Positions 13,306-22,083 of a stretch of 41,971 nt of DNA are shown piece by piece. A model generated the notes under the pieces. The model was given only the letters and a program-made list of their open reading frames with translations. It did no database searches and was not told where the DNA came from. The translations under genes and the position numbers were made by a program. The stretch is taken from positions 1-41,971 of the forward strand of contig JAJECW010000137.1 in the NCBI GenBank assembly GCA_022821865.1, written 5' to 3'. Each line of letters begins with the position of its first letter. Within the stretch, counting starts at the first letter, position 1. Source of the stretch: Pseudomonadales bacterium. GTDB lineage: Bacteria; Pseudomonadota; Gammaproteobacteria; Pseudomonadales; Pseudohongiellaceae.

Positions 13306-14369
13306 GATTGTTCCTGCTTGCCGGGACTGGTCAGGCTTGCAAGCAGCTTCCTTGCCGGGGCGGCCAATCCCACTTCCGCCGGGTCGGCGATAGAGTACCA
13401 GAGCCAGCGGTCCGAATCAGCCACGGCGTCATGCCGGGATCGCACGCCGTAGCGAAGGGGAGAAATATCCAGATGAAAATGGGTGAAACTGTGGCGGATG
13501 AGGGGGAGTTGCCCCGGAGCCTCAATGGCAATGCAGAATTCCGGCAGGGCTTCGGGCAGGGAGTAGAGCGATCCCCAGACGCCGGTTGGCGGGCGTTTTT
13601 CCAGCAGCACCCGACCGGACTCATCCTGCAGGATATGCATGACAGTCTGGCGGACAGGAAGGATCCGGCCGGGTTTCTTGCCGGGATAGCGATCAACCTC
13701 CCCCTGCATTCTCGCCAGGCAGCGCGGACTGAGCGGGCATTGACCGCAGGCGGGCAGGCTGCGGGTGCAAACCGTGGCGCCGAGATCCATCATGCCCTGG
13801 GTGTATGCCGCGACCTCTCGCCGGGGCACAAGGCATTCCGCCTTCGCCCAGAGTGCGGCCGCTGTCTTGCCGTGTCCGGGGAATCCGGCGACGGCGAAAC
13901 AGCGCGCGAGCACCCGCTTCACATTGCCATCGAGAATCGGTGCCGGTCGACCATGGGCGAGCGCGAGAATCGCCCCGGCGGTGGAGCGGCCGATTCCGCT
14001 GAGCTGTAGCAGTTCTTCCAGATTGTCGGGAATCCTGCCCTGGTGCTGCTCGACAATGCATTGCGCCGCCTTGTGCAAATTGCGCGCGCGGGTGTAGTAG
14101 CCAAGCCCTGTCCACAAATGCAGCACCTGGTCGATGTCGGCGGCTGCCAGGGCCGCCACATCCGGAAATCGCTCTATGAAGCGGAGGAAGTAGGGAATCA
14201 CCGTTGTGACCCGGGTTTGCTGCAGCATGATCTCGGAAACCCAGACCCGGTAAGGCGAGGGATGCTGCTGCCAGGGCAGGTCGTGACGGCCGTTTGACTT
14301 GTGCCAGTCGATGACGGTAGCGGCGAATCCGCGCATTGCCGCTGCCGGGGAATCAGTTGCCGCCGGCAT
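13302..14369 (-). CDS. mutY: A/G-specific adenine DNA glycosylase MutY
   Basis: MutY (355 residues) removes adenine mispaired with 8-oxoguanine or guanine. Seen in order: the catalytic N-terminal region (WVSEIMLQQTRV), the helix-hairpin-helix LSGIGRSTAGAI, the catalytic-Asp region ILDGNVKRVLAR, the 4Fe-4S motif CX6CX2CX5C (CTRSLPACGQCPLSPRC) and a C-terminal NUDIX-like recognition domain (VLLEKRPPTGVWGSLY). Length fits the family. The 5' end overlaps the asmA 3' end by 17 bp and the 3' end overlaps yggX by 4 bp, so a single operon is likely. A second in-frame ATG 33 bp inside the gene is possible. Confidence 0.96.
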   Translation of the reverse strand: MPAATDSPAAAMRGFAATVIDWHKSNGRHDLPWQQHPSPYRVWVSEIMLQQTRVTTVIPYFLRFIERFPDVAALAAADIDQVLHLWTGLGYYTRARNLHKAAQCIVEQHQGRIPDNLEELLQLSGIGRSTAGAILALAHGRPAPILDGNVKRVLARCFAVAGFPGHGKTAAALWAKAECLVPRREVAAYTQGMMDLGATVCTRSLPACGQCPLSPRCLARMQGEVDRYPGKKPGRILPVRQTVMHILQDESGRVLLEKRPPTGVWGSLYSLPEALPEFCIAIEAPGQLPLIRHSFTHFHLDISPLRYGVRSRHDAVADSDRWLWYSIADPAEVGLAAPARKLLASLTSPGKQEQS

Positions 14370-16326
14370 TGTCGCCGATGCGGGAGAATATCCGGCGCAC
14401 TGCGTTGAAGTCCGGCCGGCAGAACTGAACCAGTTCGGCGGTGAAGGACGCCGCGCATTCCACCGGCCAGCTCAGGCCCTGGTAGTTGTTGCTTACCGGA
14501 ATCGTCTGGGTCAGTGGTTCGCCCAGCATGGTCAGCGAGATGTCGTAGTCAAACCGCTCCTCTTGCAGGTCGACCACCCCCGTGCCGGCGGCGCTGAAGT
14601 TGTCCATGCGCAGATTGAAGCCGTGCTCGCTGCCGAGGCCGCCATCGAGGGCGAGATTGCCGCTGACTTCGGCGAAGCGAATCAGGTCGGGCCACTGTTG
14701 AATCGTCTCCCCGTTGGGGCTGAGCGCCGCGATGGAAGTGAAAATCTGCTTGATGAGGCCGATATTCACCAGATTTTCGCTAACCACGAATGAGGTATGG
14801 CCGCTCAGGTTCTCAAACAGTTCGGCTGCGGAGCGGCCATTGGCATTGAGCAGGCCGTCGATGCGCAGCCGCCCGGTAAGCACATCAAGCCGGGTGACGA
14901 GGGGGGCGATTTCGGCGATTGCCAGCTCCTCGCCATGGAACTCGCTGGCGAGGTCGCCGCCGCGGGCATTCCAGCGCAGATTGGCGGAGATATTGCCGCC
15001 AAGCGCGGCGACTGACGGCGCCTCCACATCGAGCACCTGATTCTCGATATTGGTGTAAACCACCAGGTTTTCGAGGCGAAACGGGCCCAGACCCAGGGCA
15101 TCTGCGCTGATCGAACCGCTGAGGTTGAGGTTTTCGAGACCGGGCAACTCCCGGTCGGGCCGCGGCGCGGCGGCTTGTTGCAGCGATGAATCGTCCGCTG
15201 CCGGAGCAGCCTTTGAATGCAGTAGCGCATTGAAGTCTAACTCTCCAATATCCATCTCGTAACGGACATTGGCCGGCAACAGGCCGCCGGCAAAGCGGAT
15301 TTCGATTTCAGCCTCAAGCAAGGGTTCGGCGGAACCGCTGACGGCGGCGCTTGCAGTGAGGCCATTGGCGTCTCCCGTCACTTCGAACGCCAGCGCCGTG
15401 TGCAGGCCCTCATCCGCATCGCCATCGGGCACGGACAGCGGCGCTGGTTGCGGCTCAGGCAGCCAGCCGAGATTCTGCAGCAGCACCCTGGCGTCGAACT
15501 CGCCGCTGGCCAGATTCGCCTGATAGCGGGGATTGCCCCGAAAATCACTGACATCCATGCGGCCCTCAAGCAGCACCGGGAGACTGAATACGCCAAGATC
15601 AGCGATGGACAACTCGCCGCTCTCCGCGTCGGCCGCGATATTGCCCCACAGGCCAACCAGTATTTCGCGGAAACGCTGGTCGCTGGCGTCATACCATTCG
15701 AGTTCGAAGTCGGAGATTGCGGAAAAGGCTTCGCCCCGCAGATTGAGGCCATTGAGTTCCAGACCCAGGTTCCTGAGCACCAGCCGCCGGCCGCGGCCCA
15801 GATCCTGATAATCAAGCTGGCCATTGCTGGCGACTATTCTGGCGGGAAGAACTTCTTCGGAGAAAAGTGGATCGTCGGCGCCTGCCGTCGAGTCGGCAGG
15901 CAATTCGCCAGCGCTTGACACGCTGGTTCCCGCGCCCGATGCCGTCGCGCTCCAGATACTGCCGCCCGCGGCATCGACAAATGCGTTGACTTGAAAGTCC
16001 TCGATTCGAATTTCACTGATGCTCAATTCGCCGCGAAGCAGGTCGCCTCGGTCAACAACCATTTCGATGCGCCCAGCCGAGGCGAGTTCCTGAGGAAAAG
16101 CGGGATTGCGAAGGCGGGCATCTTCCAGCGCAAGCCTGGCCACTGGCAAGAGGTCGAGTTCAATGGCGCCGGCCACTTGCAATTCATGCCCGGTCACCGC
16201 GGCCACATGGGTTTCGAGCAGGGTTCGATACTTTCCCGGGCTGCCCAGCCAAAACGAGATCGTCACGACTCCCGCCACCGCAGCAACTGCGACGCCAGCC
16301 AGGGTTTTCCGCAAGCGATTGAACAT
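14353..16326 (-). CDS. AsmA family protein
   Basis: A 657-residue AsmA-like protein. It starts with a short basic stretch and one hydrophobic segment (LAGVAVAAVAGVVTISFWL), so it is anchored in the inner membrane with a large periplasmic part. The N-terminal pattern (VTGHELQVAGAIELDLLP, LALEDARLRNP) is the AsmA signature. The C-terminal region (LTGRLRIDGLLNANGRSAAELFENLSG, GTGVVDLQEERFDY) matches the AsmA_2 type. The family is implicated in lipid transport and outer-membrane biogenesis. ATG 16326 matches the usual short N-terminus; ATG 16365 is an alternative. The 3' end overlaps mutY, and the gene is divergent from hisB. Confidence 0.9.
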   Translation of the reverse strand: MFNRLRKTLAGVAVAAVAGVVTISFWLGSPGKYRTLLETHVAAVTGHELQVAGAIELDLLPVARLALEDARLRNPAFPQELASAGRIEMVVDRGDLLRGELSISEIRIEDFQVNAFVDAAGGSIWSATASGAGTSVSSAGELPADSTAGADDPLFSEEVLPARIVASNGQLDYQDLGRGRRLVLRNLGLELNGLNLRGEAFSAISDFELEWYDASDQRFREILVGLWGNIAADAESGELSIADLGVFSLPVLLEGRMDVSDFRGNPRYQANLASGEFDARVLLQNLGWLPEPQPAPLSVPDGDADEGLHTALAFEVTGDANGLTASAAVSGSAEPLLEAEIEIRFAGGLLPANVRYEMDIGELDFNALLHSKAAPAADDSSLQQAAAPRPDRELPGLENLNLSGSISADALGLGPFRLENLVVYTNIENQVLDVEAPSVAALGGNISANLRWNARGGDLASEFHGEELAIAEIAPLVTRLDVLTGRLRIDGLLNANGRSAAELFENLSGHTSFVVSENLVNIGLIKQIFTSIAALSPNGETIQQWPDLIRFAEVSGNLALDGGLGSEHGFNLRMDNFSAAGTGVVDLQEERFDYDISLTMLGEPLTQTIPVSNNYQGLSWPVECAASFTAELVQFCRPDFNAVRRIFSRIGDNAGGN

Positions 16327-16434
16327 GCCCAGATTCTGGTGTGCCGCCCCATAAGTTCGCCACATTACAGCGCGTCCCCGCAGTGTGTGGCATGGGTTCA
16401 AAACTCCAGCAGTGTAGCCCAATGCCTTCCAGTA

Positions 16435-16477
16435 CGCGAGAGTTCAAAGTGGGTGTCCCATTCTCGCCATTCTCGCG
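16435..16477. promoter_or_regulatory. Nested inverted repeats and tandem repeat between asmA and hisB
   Basis: CGCGAGA (16435-16441) pairs with TCTCGCG (16471-16477). Inside, TGGG/CCCA (16450-16460) forms a smaller dyad. CATTCTCGC occurs twice in perfect tandem (16459-16476). The site lies between two divergent genes and could be an operator. Confidence 0.35.
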
Positions 16478-16516
16478 TTCAATGACGGTTAATCCATGGC
16501 TGTCCCATGATTGGGC

Positions 16517-16538
16517 TATAATGCCCAGCCTCCTGGGC
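16517..16538 (+). promoter_or_regulatory. Probable his operon -10 box and 5' stem-loop
   Basis: TATAAT at 16517-16522 is a perfect -10 box; the -35 region is poor. GCCCAG/CTGGGC (16523-16538) forms a 6-bp stem around CCTC at about the expected transcript start. No His-rich leader peptide is seen before ATG 16571, so classical his attenuation is not supported. Confidence 0.5.
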
Positions 16539-16570
16539 GACAGTTCCGGCATGACCGGCGAGACGCAATC

Positions 16571-17167
16571 ATGGGCGAGCCAGCGCGCAGCGCCAGCGTT
16601 CAGCGCAAAACGAAGGAAACGCGGATTTCGGTTTCTCTCGATCTCGACGGCGGCGGCCGGTTCGAGGCCGAGACCGGGCTGCCTTTTCTGGAACACATGC
16701 TTGACCAGATCGCCCGGCACGGCATGATCGATCTCGCGATCAAAGCCGAAGGCGATCTGGAAATCGACGCCCACCATACCGTCGAGGACCTCGGAATCAC
16801 TCTCGGCCAGGCGCTGCACAAGGCTCTGGACAAGACCGGCATCCGTCGCTACGGTCACGCCTATGTGCCCCTTGATGAGGCGCTTTCCCGGGTGGTCATC
16901 GATTTCTCCGGACGCCCCGGCCTCGAGTATCACGCCGATTTCGCCCGGGCCATGGTGGGTGGATTCGATATCGACCTGTTTCGCGAGTTTTTCCAGGGCT
17001 TCGTCAATCACGCCTTTGTCACCTTGCATATCGACAATATCCGCGGTCGCAACGCCCACCACCAGATCGAAACGATCTTCAAGGCATTCGGTCGCGCCCT
17101 GCGCATGGCGGTGGCGTTCGATCCGCGCTCGGCGGGAGTGGTCCCCTCCACCAAGGGCAGCCTGTAA
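16571..17167 (+). CDS. hisB: Imidazoleglycerol-phosphate dehydratase
   Basis: A 198-residue monofunctional HisB that dehydrates imidazoleglycerol phosphate to imidazoleacetol phosphate. The metal-binding motifs are present: [12 protein letters not shown], then [11 protein letters not shown], and late in the protein [10 protein letters not shown]. There is no fused histidinol phosphatase domain as in Escherichia coli. It is the first gene of hisBHAF; ATG 16571 was chosen over an upstream in-frame start at 16511, which overlaps the -10 box. hisH follows after 68 bp. Confidence 0.96.
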   Translation: MGEPARSASVQRKTKETRISVSLDLDGGGRFEAETGLPFLEHMLDQIARHGMIDLAIKAEGDLEIDAHHTVEDLGITLGQALHKALDKTGIRRYGHAYVPLDEALSRVVIDFSGRPGLEYHADFARAMVGGFDIDLFREFFQGFVNHAFVTLHIDNIRGRNAHHQIETIFKAFGRALRMAVAFDPRSAGVVPSTKGSL

Positions 17168-17235
17168 ATCGCCTTGTGTCGCCGCCGCATGCCAGCAACC
17201 CTGCCCGCATCCGTCCGGCATAAAGATCAATTCCC

Positions 17236-17892
17236 ATGAGTACGCTTGCAGTCATTGATTACGGAATGGGCAATCTGCACTCCGTCGCCAAAGCTGTGGA
17301 GCATGTGGCGCGAGAGCTGTCCCTGGAACTCGAAGTGGCGGTTACCGCGGATGCGCAAATCATCGCCCGGGCGGACCGGGTGATTTTTCCCGGCGTCGGC
17401 GCGATTCGCGACTGCATGGCGGAAATCAACCGGCTCAATGTGGGGGAAATGGTCGCCGAAGCCATGCAGACCCGCCCGGTGCTTGCCATTTGTGTCGGCA
17501 TGCAGGCGCTGATGGAGTATTCCGGGGAAAACGGCGGCGTCGATTGCCTCGGCCTGGTTCCGGGGCGGGTAAGGTACTTTGGCGAAGAACTGCGCGATGC
17601 GGCGGGCGTCTGGCTCAAGGTTCCCCACATGGGCTGGAATGAAGTGCGCCAGTTCCGCGAGCACCCCCTGTGGGAAGGCGTTCCCGATGGCAGCCGTTTC
17701 TACTTTGTACACAGTTATTACATACAGACGGAACGGGACGATCTCGTCGCCGGCACATCCCGCTACGGCAAGGAAATGGTCGCCGCCATTGCCGACCGCA
17801 ACATCTTCGCCACCCAGTTCCATCCGGAAAAAAGCCAGAAGGCGGGATTGCGCCTGCTGGGCAATTTCCTTCGGTGGGGCGGCGAAGCCTGA
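17236..17892 (+). CDS. hisH: Imidazole glycerol phosphate synthase glutaminase subunit
   Basis: HisH (218 residues) hydrolyses glutamine and channels ammonia to HisF. Seen: [14 protein letters not shown] at the N-terminus, FPGVGA, the nucleophile cysteine in ICVGMQAL, and the C-terminal catalytic His/Glu in [14 protein letters not shown] and FYFVHSYY are family-typical. It sits between hisB and hisA with 9 bp to hisA, so it is co-transcribed. Confidence 0.96.
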   Translation: MSTLAVIDYGMGNLHSVAKAVEHVARELSLELEVAVTADAQIIARADRVIFPGVGAIRDCMAEINRLNVGEMVAEAMQTRPVLAICVGMQALMEYSGENGGVDCLGLVPGRVRYFGEELRDAAGVWLKVPHMGWNEVRQFREHPLWEGVPDGSRFYFVHSYYIQTERDDLVAGTSRYGKEMVAAIADRNIFATQFHPEKSQKAGLRLLGNFLRWGGEA

Positions 17893-17901
17893 GGAAGCAA
17901 A

Positions 17902-18639
17902 ATGCTGGTCATCCCCGCAATAGACCTGAAGGACGGCAAATGCGTGCGTCTGCGTCAGGGCCGCTTCGACAAGACCACTGTATTTTCCCAAGACCCGGTG
18001 GCCATGGCGGGCCGGTGGCGGGATCAGGGCGCCAGACGCCTGCACGTGGTGGACCTCGACGGCGCTGTGGCGGGCGCGCCGGTGAATGCGGACATCGTCG
18101 AGGCCATCGCGGAAAAGTATCCGGACCTGCCGTTGCAAATCGGTGGCGGGATTCGAAACATGCAAATCGCCGAATCGTATATCGCAGCCGGCGTCCGCTT
18201 CATCATCATCGGCACCGCGGCAGTGCGCGAGCCGGAATTCGCGGCTGGCGCCTGTCGGCGTTTTCCCGGCCAGGTCATTATCGGCATCGACGCCAAAGAC
18301 GGCATGGTGGCCACCGGCGGTTGGCTGGAAGTGAGCGAGATCAGCGCGGTTTCCCTGGCCGCCCGTTTCGCCGCCTGCGGCGCCAGCGCAATCGTGTACA
18401 CCGACATCGCCAGGGATGGCATGATGCGGGGAGTCAATGTGGAAGCCACCGCGGCGCTGGCGGCAAGCTCGCAGATTCCGGTGGTCGCATCCGGCGGCGT
18501 AACCGATCTCGGCGATATCAGGCGCCTGAAGCAGGCGGCTGCGACCTGCGGCGGCGCTGGCATCATGGGGGTCATCGCGGGCCGGGCGCTGTATGAAGGC
18601 GCCATCGACCTCGCCGGGGCCCAGCGGGAGGCGGACTGA
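17902..18639 (+). CDS. hisA: ProFAR isomerase HisA
   Basis: HisA (245 residues) isomerises ProFAR to PRFAR in histidine synthesis. The TIM-barrel fold is marked by [17 protein letters not shown] with the first catalytic Asp, the phosphate-binding IGGGIRNM, the second catalytic Asp region [16 protein letters not shown], and the C-terminal phosphate loop VVASGGV. GAGGAAGC lies before the ATG. hisF starts 5 bp after its stop. Confidence 0.96.
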   Translation: MLVIPAIDLKDGKCVRLRQGRFDKTTVFSQDPVAMAGRWRDQGARRLHVVDLDGAVAGAPVNADIVEAIAEKYPDLPLQIGGGIRNMQIAESYIAAGVRFIIIGTAAVREPEFAAGACRRFPGQVIIGIDAKDGMVATGGWLEVSEISAVSLAARFAACGASAIVYTDIARDGMMRGVNVEATAALAASSQIPVVASGGVTDLGDIRRLKQAAATCGGAGIMGVIAGRALYEGAIDLAGAQREAD

Positions 18640-18643
18640 GGCT

Positions 18644-19414
18644 ATGGGACTCGCCAGGCGCATCATCCCCTGTCTCGACTGCGACAACGGCCGCGTGGTC
18701 AAGGGCGTGCGTTTCGTCGACATCCGCGACGCGGGCGACCCGGTTGAAGTCTCGAAACGCTATTGCGACGAAGGCGCGGATGAAGTCACCTTCCTCGACA
18801 TCGCCGCGAGTCATGAAGGGCGCGCGACCACGGTCGAAACCGTGCGCGACATCGCCGCCCAGGTCTTCATTCCGCTCACCGTCGGCGGCGGCATCCGCAC
18901 GCTCGACGACATCCGCATGATGCTCAACGCCGGCGCCGACAAGGTGGCCATCAATACCGCCGCGGTCTTCGATCCGCCTTTCGTCCGCGCCGCCTCCGAA
19001 CGCTTCGGCTCGCAATGCATCGTCGTCGCCGTCGACGCCAAACGGGTGGCGGACGGCGCGGAATCCAAATGGGAGATCTTCACCCACGGCGGCCGCAAAC
19101 CCACCGGAATCGACGCCGTCGAATGGTGCAGCCGCATGGTCGACTACGGCGCAGGCGAAATATTGCTCACCAGCATGGACCGCGACGGCACGAAGGAAGG
19201 ATTCGACAACCAGCTCAACCGGGTCGTAAGCAGCACCGTTCGGGTCCCGGTAATCGCCTCGGGCGGAGTGGGCGCGCTTGAACATCTCGCCGAAGGCGTA
19301 CTCGAAGGCGGCGTCGACGCGGTGCTCGCCGCAAGCATCTTCCATTTCCGCGAATTCACCATCGAACAGGCCAAGCGCCACATGGCCGCCCGCGGCATCG
19401 AAGTGCGGTTATAG
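18644..19414 (+). CDS. hisF: Imidazole glycerol phosphate synthase cyclase subunit
   Basis: HisF (256 residues) closes the imidazole ring, making imidazoleglycerol phosphate and AICAR with ammonia from HisH. Seen: [19 protein letters not shown] with the first catalytic Asp, [22 protein letters not shown] with the second catalytic Asp, [15 protein letters not shown] and the phosphate loop [11 protein letters not shown] 18644 fits the 5-bp spacing from hisA. It is the last his gene here; hisI/hisE are not in the window. The gene ends 17 bp from the convergent protease gene. Confidence 0.96.
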   Translation: MGLARRIIPCLDCDNGRVVKGVRFVDIRDAGDPVEVSKRYCDEGADEVTFLDIAASHEGRATTVETVRDIAAQVFIPLTVGGGIRTLDDIRMMLNAGADKVAINTAAVFDPPFVRAASERFGSQCIVVAVDAKRVADGAESKWEIFTHGGRKPTGIDAVEWCSRMVDYGAGEILLTSMDRDGTKEGFDNQLNRVVSSTVRVPVIASGGVGALEHLAEGVLEGGVDAVLAASIFHFREFTIEQAKRHMAARGIEVRL

Positions 19415-19418
19415 CGAA

Positions 19419-19437
19419 GCTCTGTTTGTGTCAGAGC
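19419..19437. terminator. Hairpin between convergent hisF and protease genes
   Basis: GCTCTG and CAGAGC form a 6-bp stem around seven bases at the convergent 3' ends. There is no clear T-run on either side. It may act as a weak bidirectional terminator. Confidence 0.35.
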
Positions 19438-20741
19438 ATACTTGGCGGCTCGGTCGGGGTTCGGCGTGGTCGCAGGGTATTGAGGCCTTTCAGCAGGTTG
19501 AGCGCTTCATTGAGCTGGAAGTCGGTGCTGATGACCTCGGCGGCGGACACCAGCGTGGCGGTATCCTGTCCCGCGCCGGTTTCATTCCCGATGCTACCGG
19601 GCAGGTCGGCTTCGGCGAACTGGTTCACATTGCGCGAGCGGCGGGTGATGAAGGCTTCTTCCACCACGATGTCGGGCTCGATGCCCTGGGCCTGTATCGA
19701 GCGGCCTTCGGGGGTGTAATACAGCGAGGTCGTGAGCTTGATCGCCCGTTCCCCGTCGAGCGGCAATACCGATTGCACCGAACCCTTGCCGAAGCTGCGG
19801 GTTCCCATCACCACGGCGCGGCCATGGTCCTGCAGGGCGCCGGCGACGATCTCCGCGGCGGACGCCGAGCCGCCGTTGATCAGCACCACGAGCGGCAACT
19901 CGGGCGCCACGGTGGCGGCCCTGGCGAAATACTCGGTTGCCGACTCCCGCATCCTGCCCCGGGTATACACCACCCTGCCGGAGTCGATGAAGGCGTCAAC
20001 GACTTCCACCGAGGCCCGCAGGATGCCGCCGGGATTGTTGCGCAGGTCGAGCACCATGCCCTTGAGGTTGTCCCCTTCGCCGAGCAGTCTGGTGATTTCA
20101 TCCTGAAAATCGCGCCCGGTATTGAACTGGAAAACCGGAATGCGAACATAGGCGTAGCCCGGCTCGAGCATCCGGCTGCGAACGCTGTTGACGGCGATGA
20201 CTTCCCGGGTGATTTCCAGATCGAAAGGCTCCATCCCGTCCCGGGAAACCGTGATGGTCACATCGGTTCCCGGTTCGCCGCGCATGAGGCTGGCGGCGTC
20301 TTCCGGCAGCATGTCGCGCACCGGCTGATTGTCGATGGCGACGATCAGGTCGCCGGCGCGAACGCCGGCGCGCTGGGCGGGAGTGTCGTCGATGGGGGCG
20401 ATGATGAGGATATAGCCGTCCCGCTGGCCCACTTCCACCCCGAGGCCGCCGAATTCGCCGGTGGTGGTCTCCTGCAACACATCGAATTCGCGTCCTTCGA
20501 CGAAACCGGAATGCGGGTCGAGATTGGACAGCATGCCGCGAATCGCATTTTTCAGCAGGGTGCGATCATCGACCTCCTCCACATAGGACATGCGAATCCG
20601 GTCCAGCGCCTCGGTGAACAGCCGCACGTCATCGAGCGGCAGGGGCAGCGCGTCGTCCTGTGCCTGCGCCGCGCCCGCAAGGGCAAGCAGCAGGCAGGAA
20701 ACAAGGCCATTACGGAAAGGTCCCAATCGATTTCTTGTCAT
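19431..20741 (-). CDS. Carboxy-terminal processing peptidase (S41)
   Basis: A 436-residue S41 protease with a Sec signal (LVSCLLLALAGAAQAQ), so it acts in the periplasm. The order is an N-terminal helical part (YVEEVDDRTLLKNAIRGML, LDPHSGF), a PDZ domain (GGLGVEV, AGVRAGDLIVAIDNQPV) and the peptidase core. The catalytic Ser lies in GGSASAAEIVAGALQD and the Lys in GTRSFGKGSVQS. LRNNPGG is the family's substrate-binding strand. These enzymes trim or degrade periplasmic proteins, often peptidoglycan hydrolases. A 93-bp gap without recognisable features separates it from the upstream ATPase gene. Confidence 0.92.
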   Translation of the reverse strand: MTRNRLGPFRNGLVSCLLLALAGAAQAQDDALPLPLDDVRLFTEALDRIRMSYVEEVDDRTLLKNAIRGMLSNLDPHSGFVEGREFDVLQETTTGEFGGLGVEVGQRDGYILIIAPIDDTPAQRAGVRAGDLIVAIDNQPVRDMLPEDAASLMRGEPGTDVTITVSRDGMEPFDLEITREVIAVNSVRSRMLEPGYAYVRIPVFQFNTGRDFQDEITRLLGEGDNLKGMVLDLRNNPGGILRASVEVVDAFIDSGRVVYTRGRMRESATEYFARAATVAPELPLVVLINGGSASAAEIVAGALQDHGRAVVMGTRSFGKGSVQSVLPLDGERAIKLTTSLYYTPEGRSIQAQGIEPDIVVEEAFITRRSRNVNQFAEADLPGSIGNETGAGQDTATLVSAAEVISTDFQLNEALNLLKGLNTLRPRRTPTEPPSML

Positions 20742-20834
20742 CTGGTTTCGGCCCTATAGCGGAACAGCCCGCGCCAACGCCAATACTTCCAGTTTCTCCA
20801 CCACTTGGCAATTGCCGGGCAGCGGCAACGGGAT

Positions 20835-22022
20835 TCAGGTGCGTGAAGCCGCTTTGCCAAGCAGCCAGGAAATGATCGACGGTATGCCCGGCGCGTAAGC
20901 TTCGGCTTGTTCGTCATAAACGAACAGGCCCGCTCCGACTGCGGTTGCCAGCACATCCCGCGGAGTCTGGCCGGGTTCAAGCCGAGCGGAATCCTGAACG
21001 AGTTGTTCCGCGATTCCGGCTTCAACGGCATGGCTCCGCTCTTTCATTTGCTCTGCAAGGGCCATGAATACCCCGGAATACTGGCCGGTTGCCGAAACCC
21101 GCTCCGCGTAGTACTTGCCGCGCTCTTCGCTGATCATTTCGCTGATTGTCTCGACGGAACAAACTCCGCGGCCTTTGACAAATCCCAGAATAGATTCCGC
21201 GGTGGTTTCGATTGCAATCATCAAGTGTCTCGGAAAGCACTGGGCCTGGTCGGCGATTTCATGTTGCGCTTCCAGGGGCAGGCGTTCCGCAATCGGCGTA
21301 TCGTCCAGGCCGCGTTCACTCAAGGCGAGCGGCAGGCCCTGGCTGAATCCGTTGCGGGCTTCGTCGGTTGAAAGCGTGGGCAGAGTCAGATTCACCGCTC
21401 TGCGGGAAATTCCCATCTCGCGAAGCACGTGTCTGGAGTTCGGCAATCCCGCGCACACAACCATCATCGGAATGTCGGGAAAACCGGCCTGCAGTCGATT
21501 GAGGGCGGTTCTGGCAGCCTTGCCCGTCGCATTCTGGACCTCATCCACGGTGACGAGCAACAGCGTGTCGCGCCACCAGCCTTCGGTCACGGTTCGCCGC
21601 AGTTCGGCATCAATGTCCCGGATACGAAAGTCTCTGCCTTCAAGCAGCTTCATGTTGAATCCGGTTCCCAGCAGGGAAAAGGAGAAGTCCCCTACGTACT
21701 TCCCCACTTTTTCCAGTACGGATTGCCGCGGCGCCGCCGGAAGGGCGAGCATGCTGAACAGGGACTCGTTGTTGCCGGGGAGCAGGGCGCCATTCGCTCT
21801 CGCCCTGGCAACGCGCACTCCCCTTGGGGAAAATTCCTGTCGCAGCCGCCGATACAGGGCATCGAGAAAGTGTGTTTTGCCGATGCCGGGAATTCCATCC
21901 ACCAGTGAAATCCCGGCGAGATTCCCGCCCTGTTCCAGGATTCTCCCCGCGATGCCGGTCAGCCGCTGCAGTTCAGCTTCACGGCCGACAAAGACGTAAG
22001 GCGCATCCCGCTCGCTTCTCAT
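20835..22022 (-). CDS. AAA/STAND-like ATPase with C-terminal helical region
   Basis: A 395-residue P-loop protein. The N-terminus reads FVGREAELQRL, common in ORC/STAND-type ATPases. Walker A is DGIPGIGKTHF (K49) and Walker B LLVTVDEVQ (D160, E161). The C-terminal half is helical and looks like a winged-helix end (AVGAGLFVYDEQAEAYAPGIPSIISWL). ATG 22022 is chosen because the coding match begins there (MRSERDAPYVFVGRE). The open frame upstream only runs antiparallel through the next gene's 3' end in another frame. A TATACT box on the minus strand (22067-22062) could serve it. It lies 61 bp downstream of the DUF4143 ATPase on the same strand. Function unknown; a role in accessory DNA is inferred. 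Confidence 0.75.
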   Translation of the reverse strand: MRSERDAPYVFVGREAELQRLTGIAGRILEQGGNLAGISLVDGIPGIGKTHFLDALYRRLRQEFSPRGVRVARARANGALLPGNNESLFSMLALPAAPRQSVLEKVGKYVGDFSFSLLGTGFNMKLLEGRDFRIRDIDAELRRTVTEGWWRDTLLLVTVDEVQNATGKAARTALNRLQAGFPDIPMMVVCAGLPNSRHVLREMGISRRAVNLTLPTLSTDEARNGFSQGLPLALSERGLDDTPIAERLPLEAQHEIADQAQCFPRHLMIAIETTAESILGFVKGRGVCSVETISEMISEERGKYYAERVSATGQYSGVFMALAEQMKERSHAVEAGIAEQLVQDSARLEPGQTPRDVLATAVGAGLFVYDEQAEAYAPGIPSIISWLLGKAASRT

Positions 22023-22083
22023 GGGTCGTATCCAGCTTGATCCACCAGAACAAGATTTCCAAGTATAACAGCCGATTTCGCAG

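Noticed and set aside
19278-20759. A 493-residue plus-strand frame running from hisF through the protease gene
   Set aside because: It overlaps two well-supported genes and has no recognisable domain.
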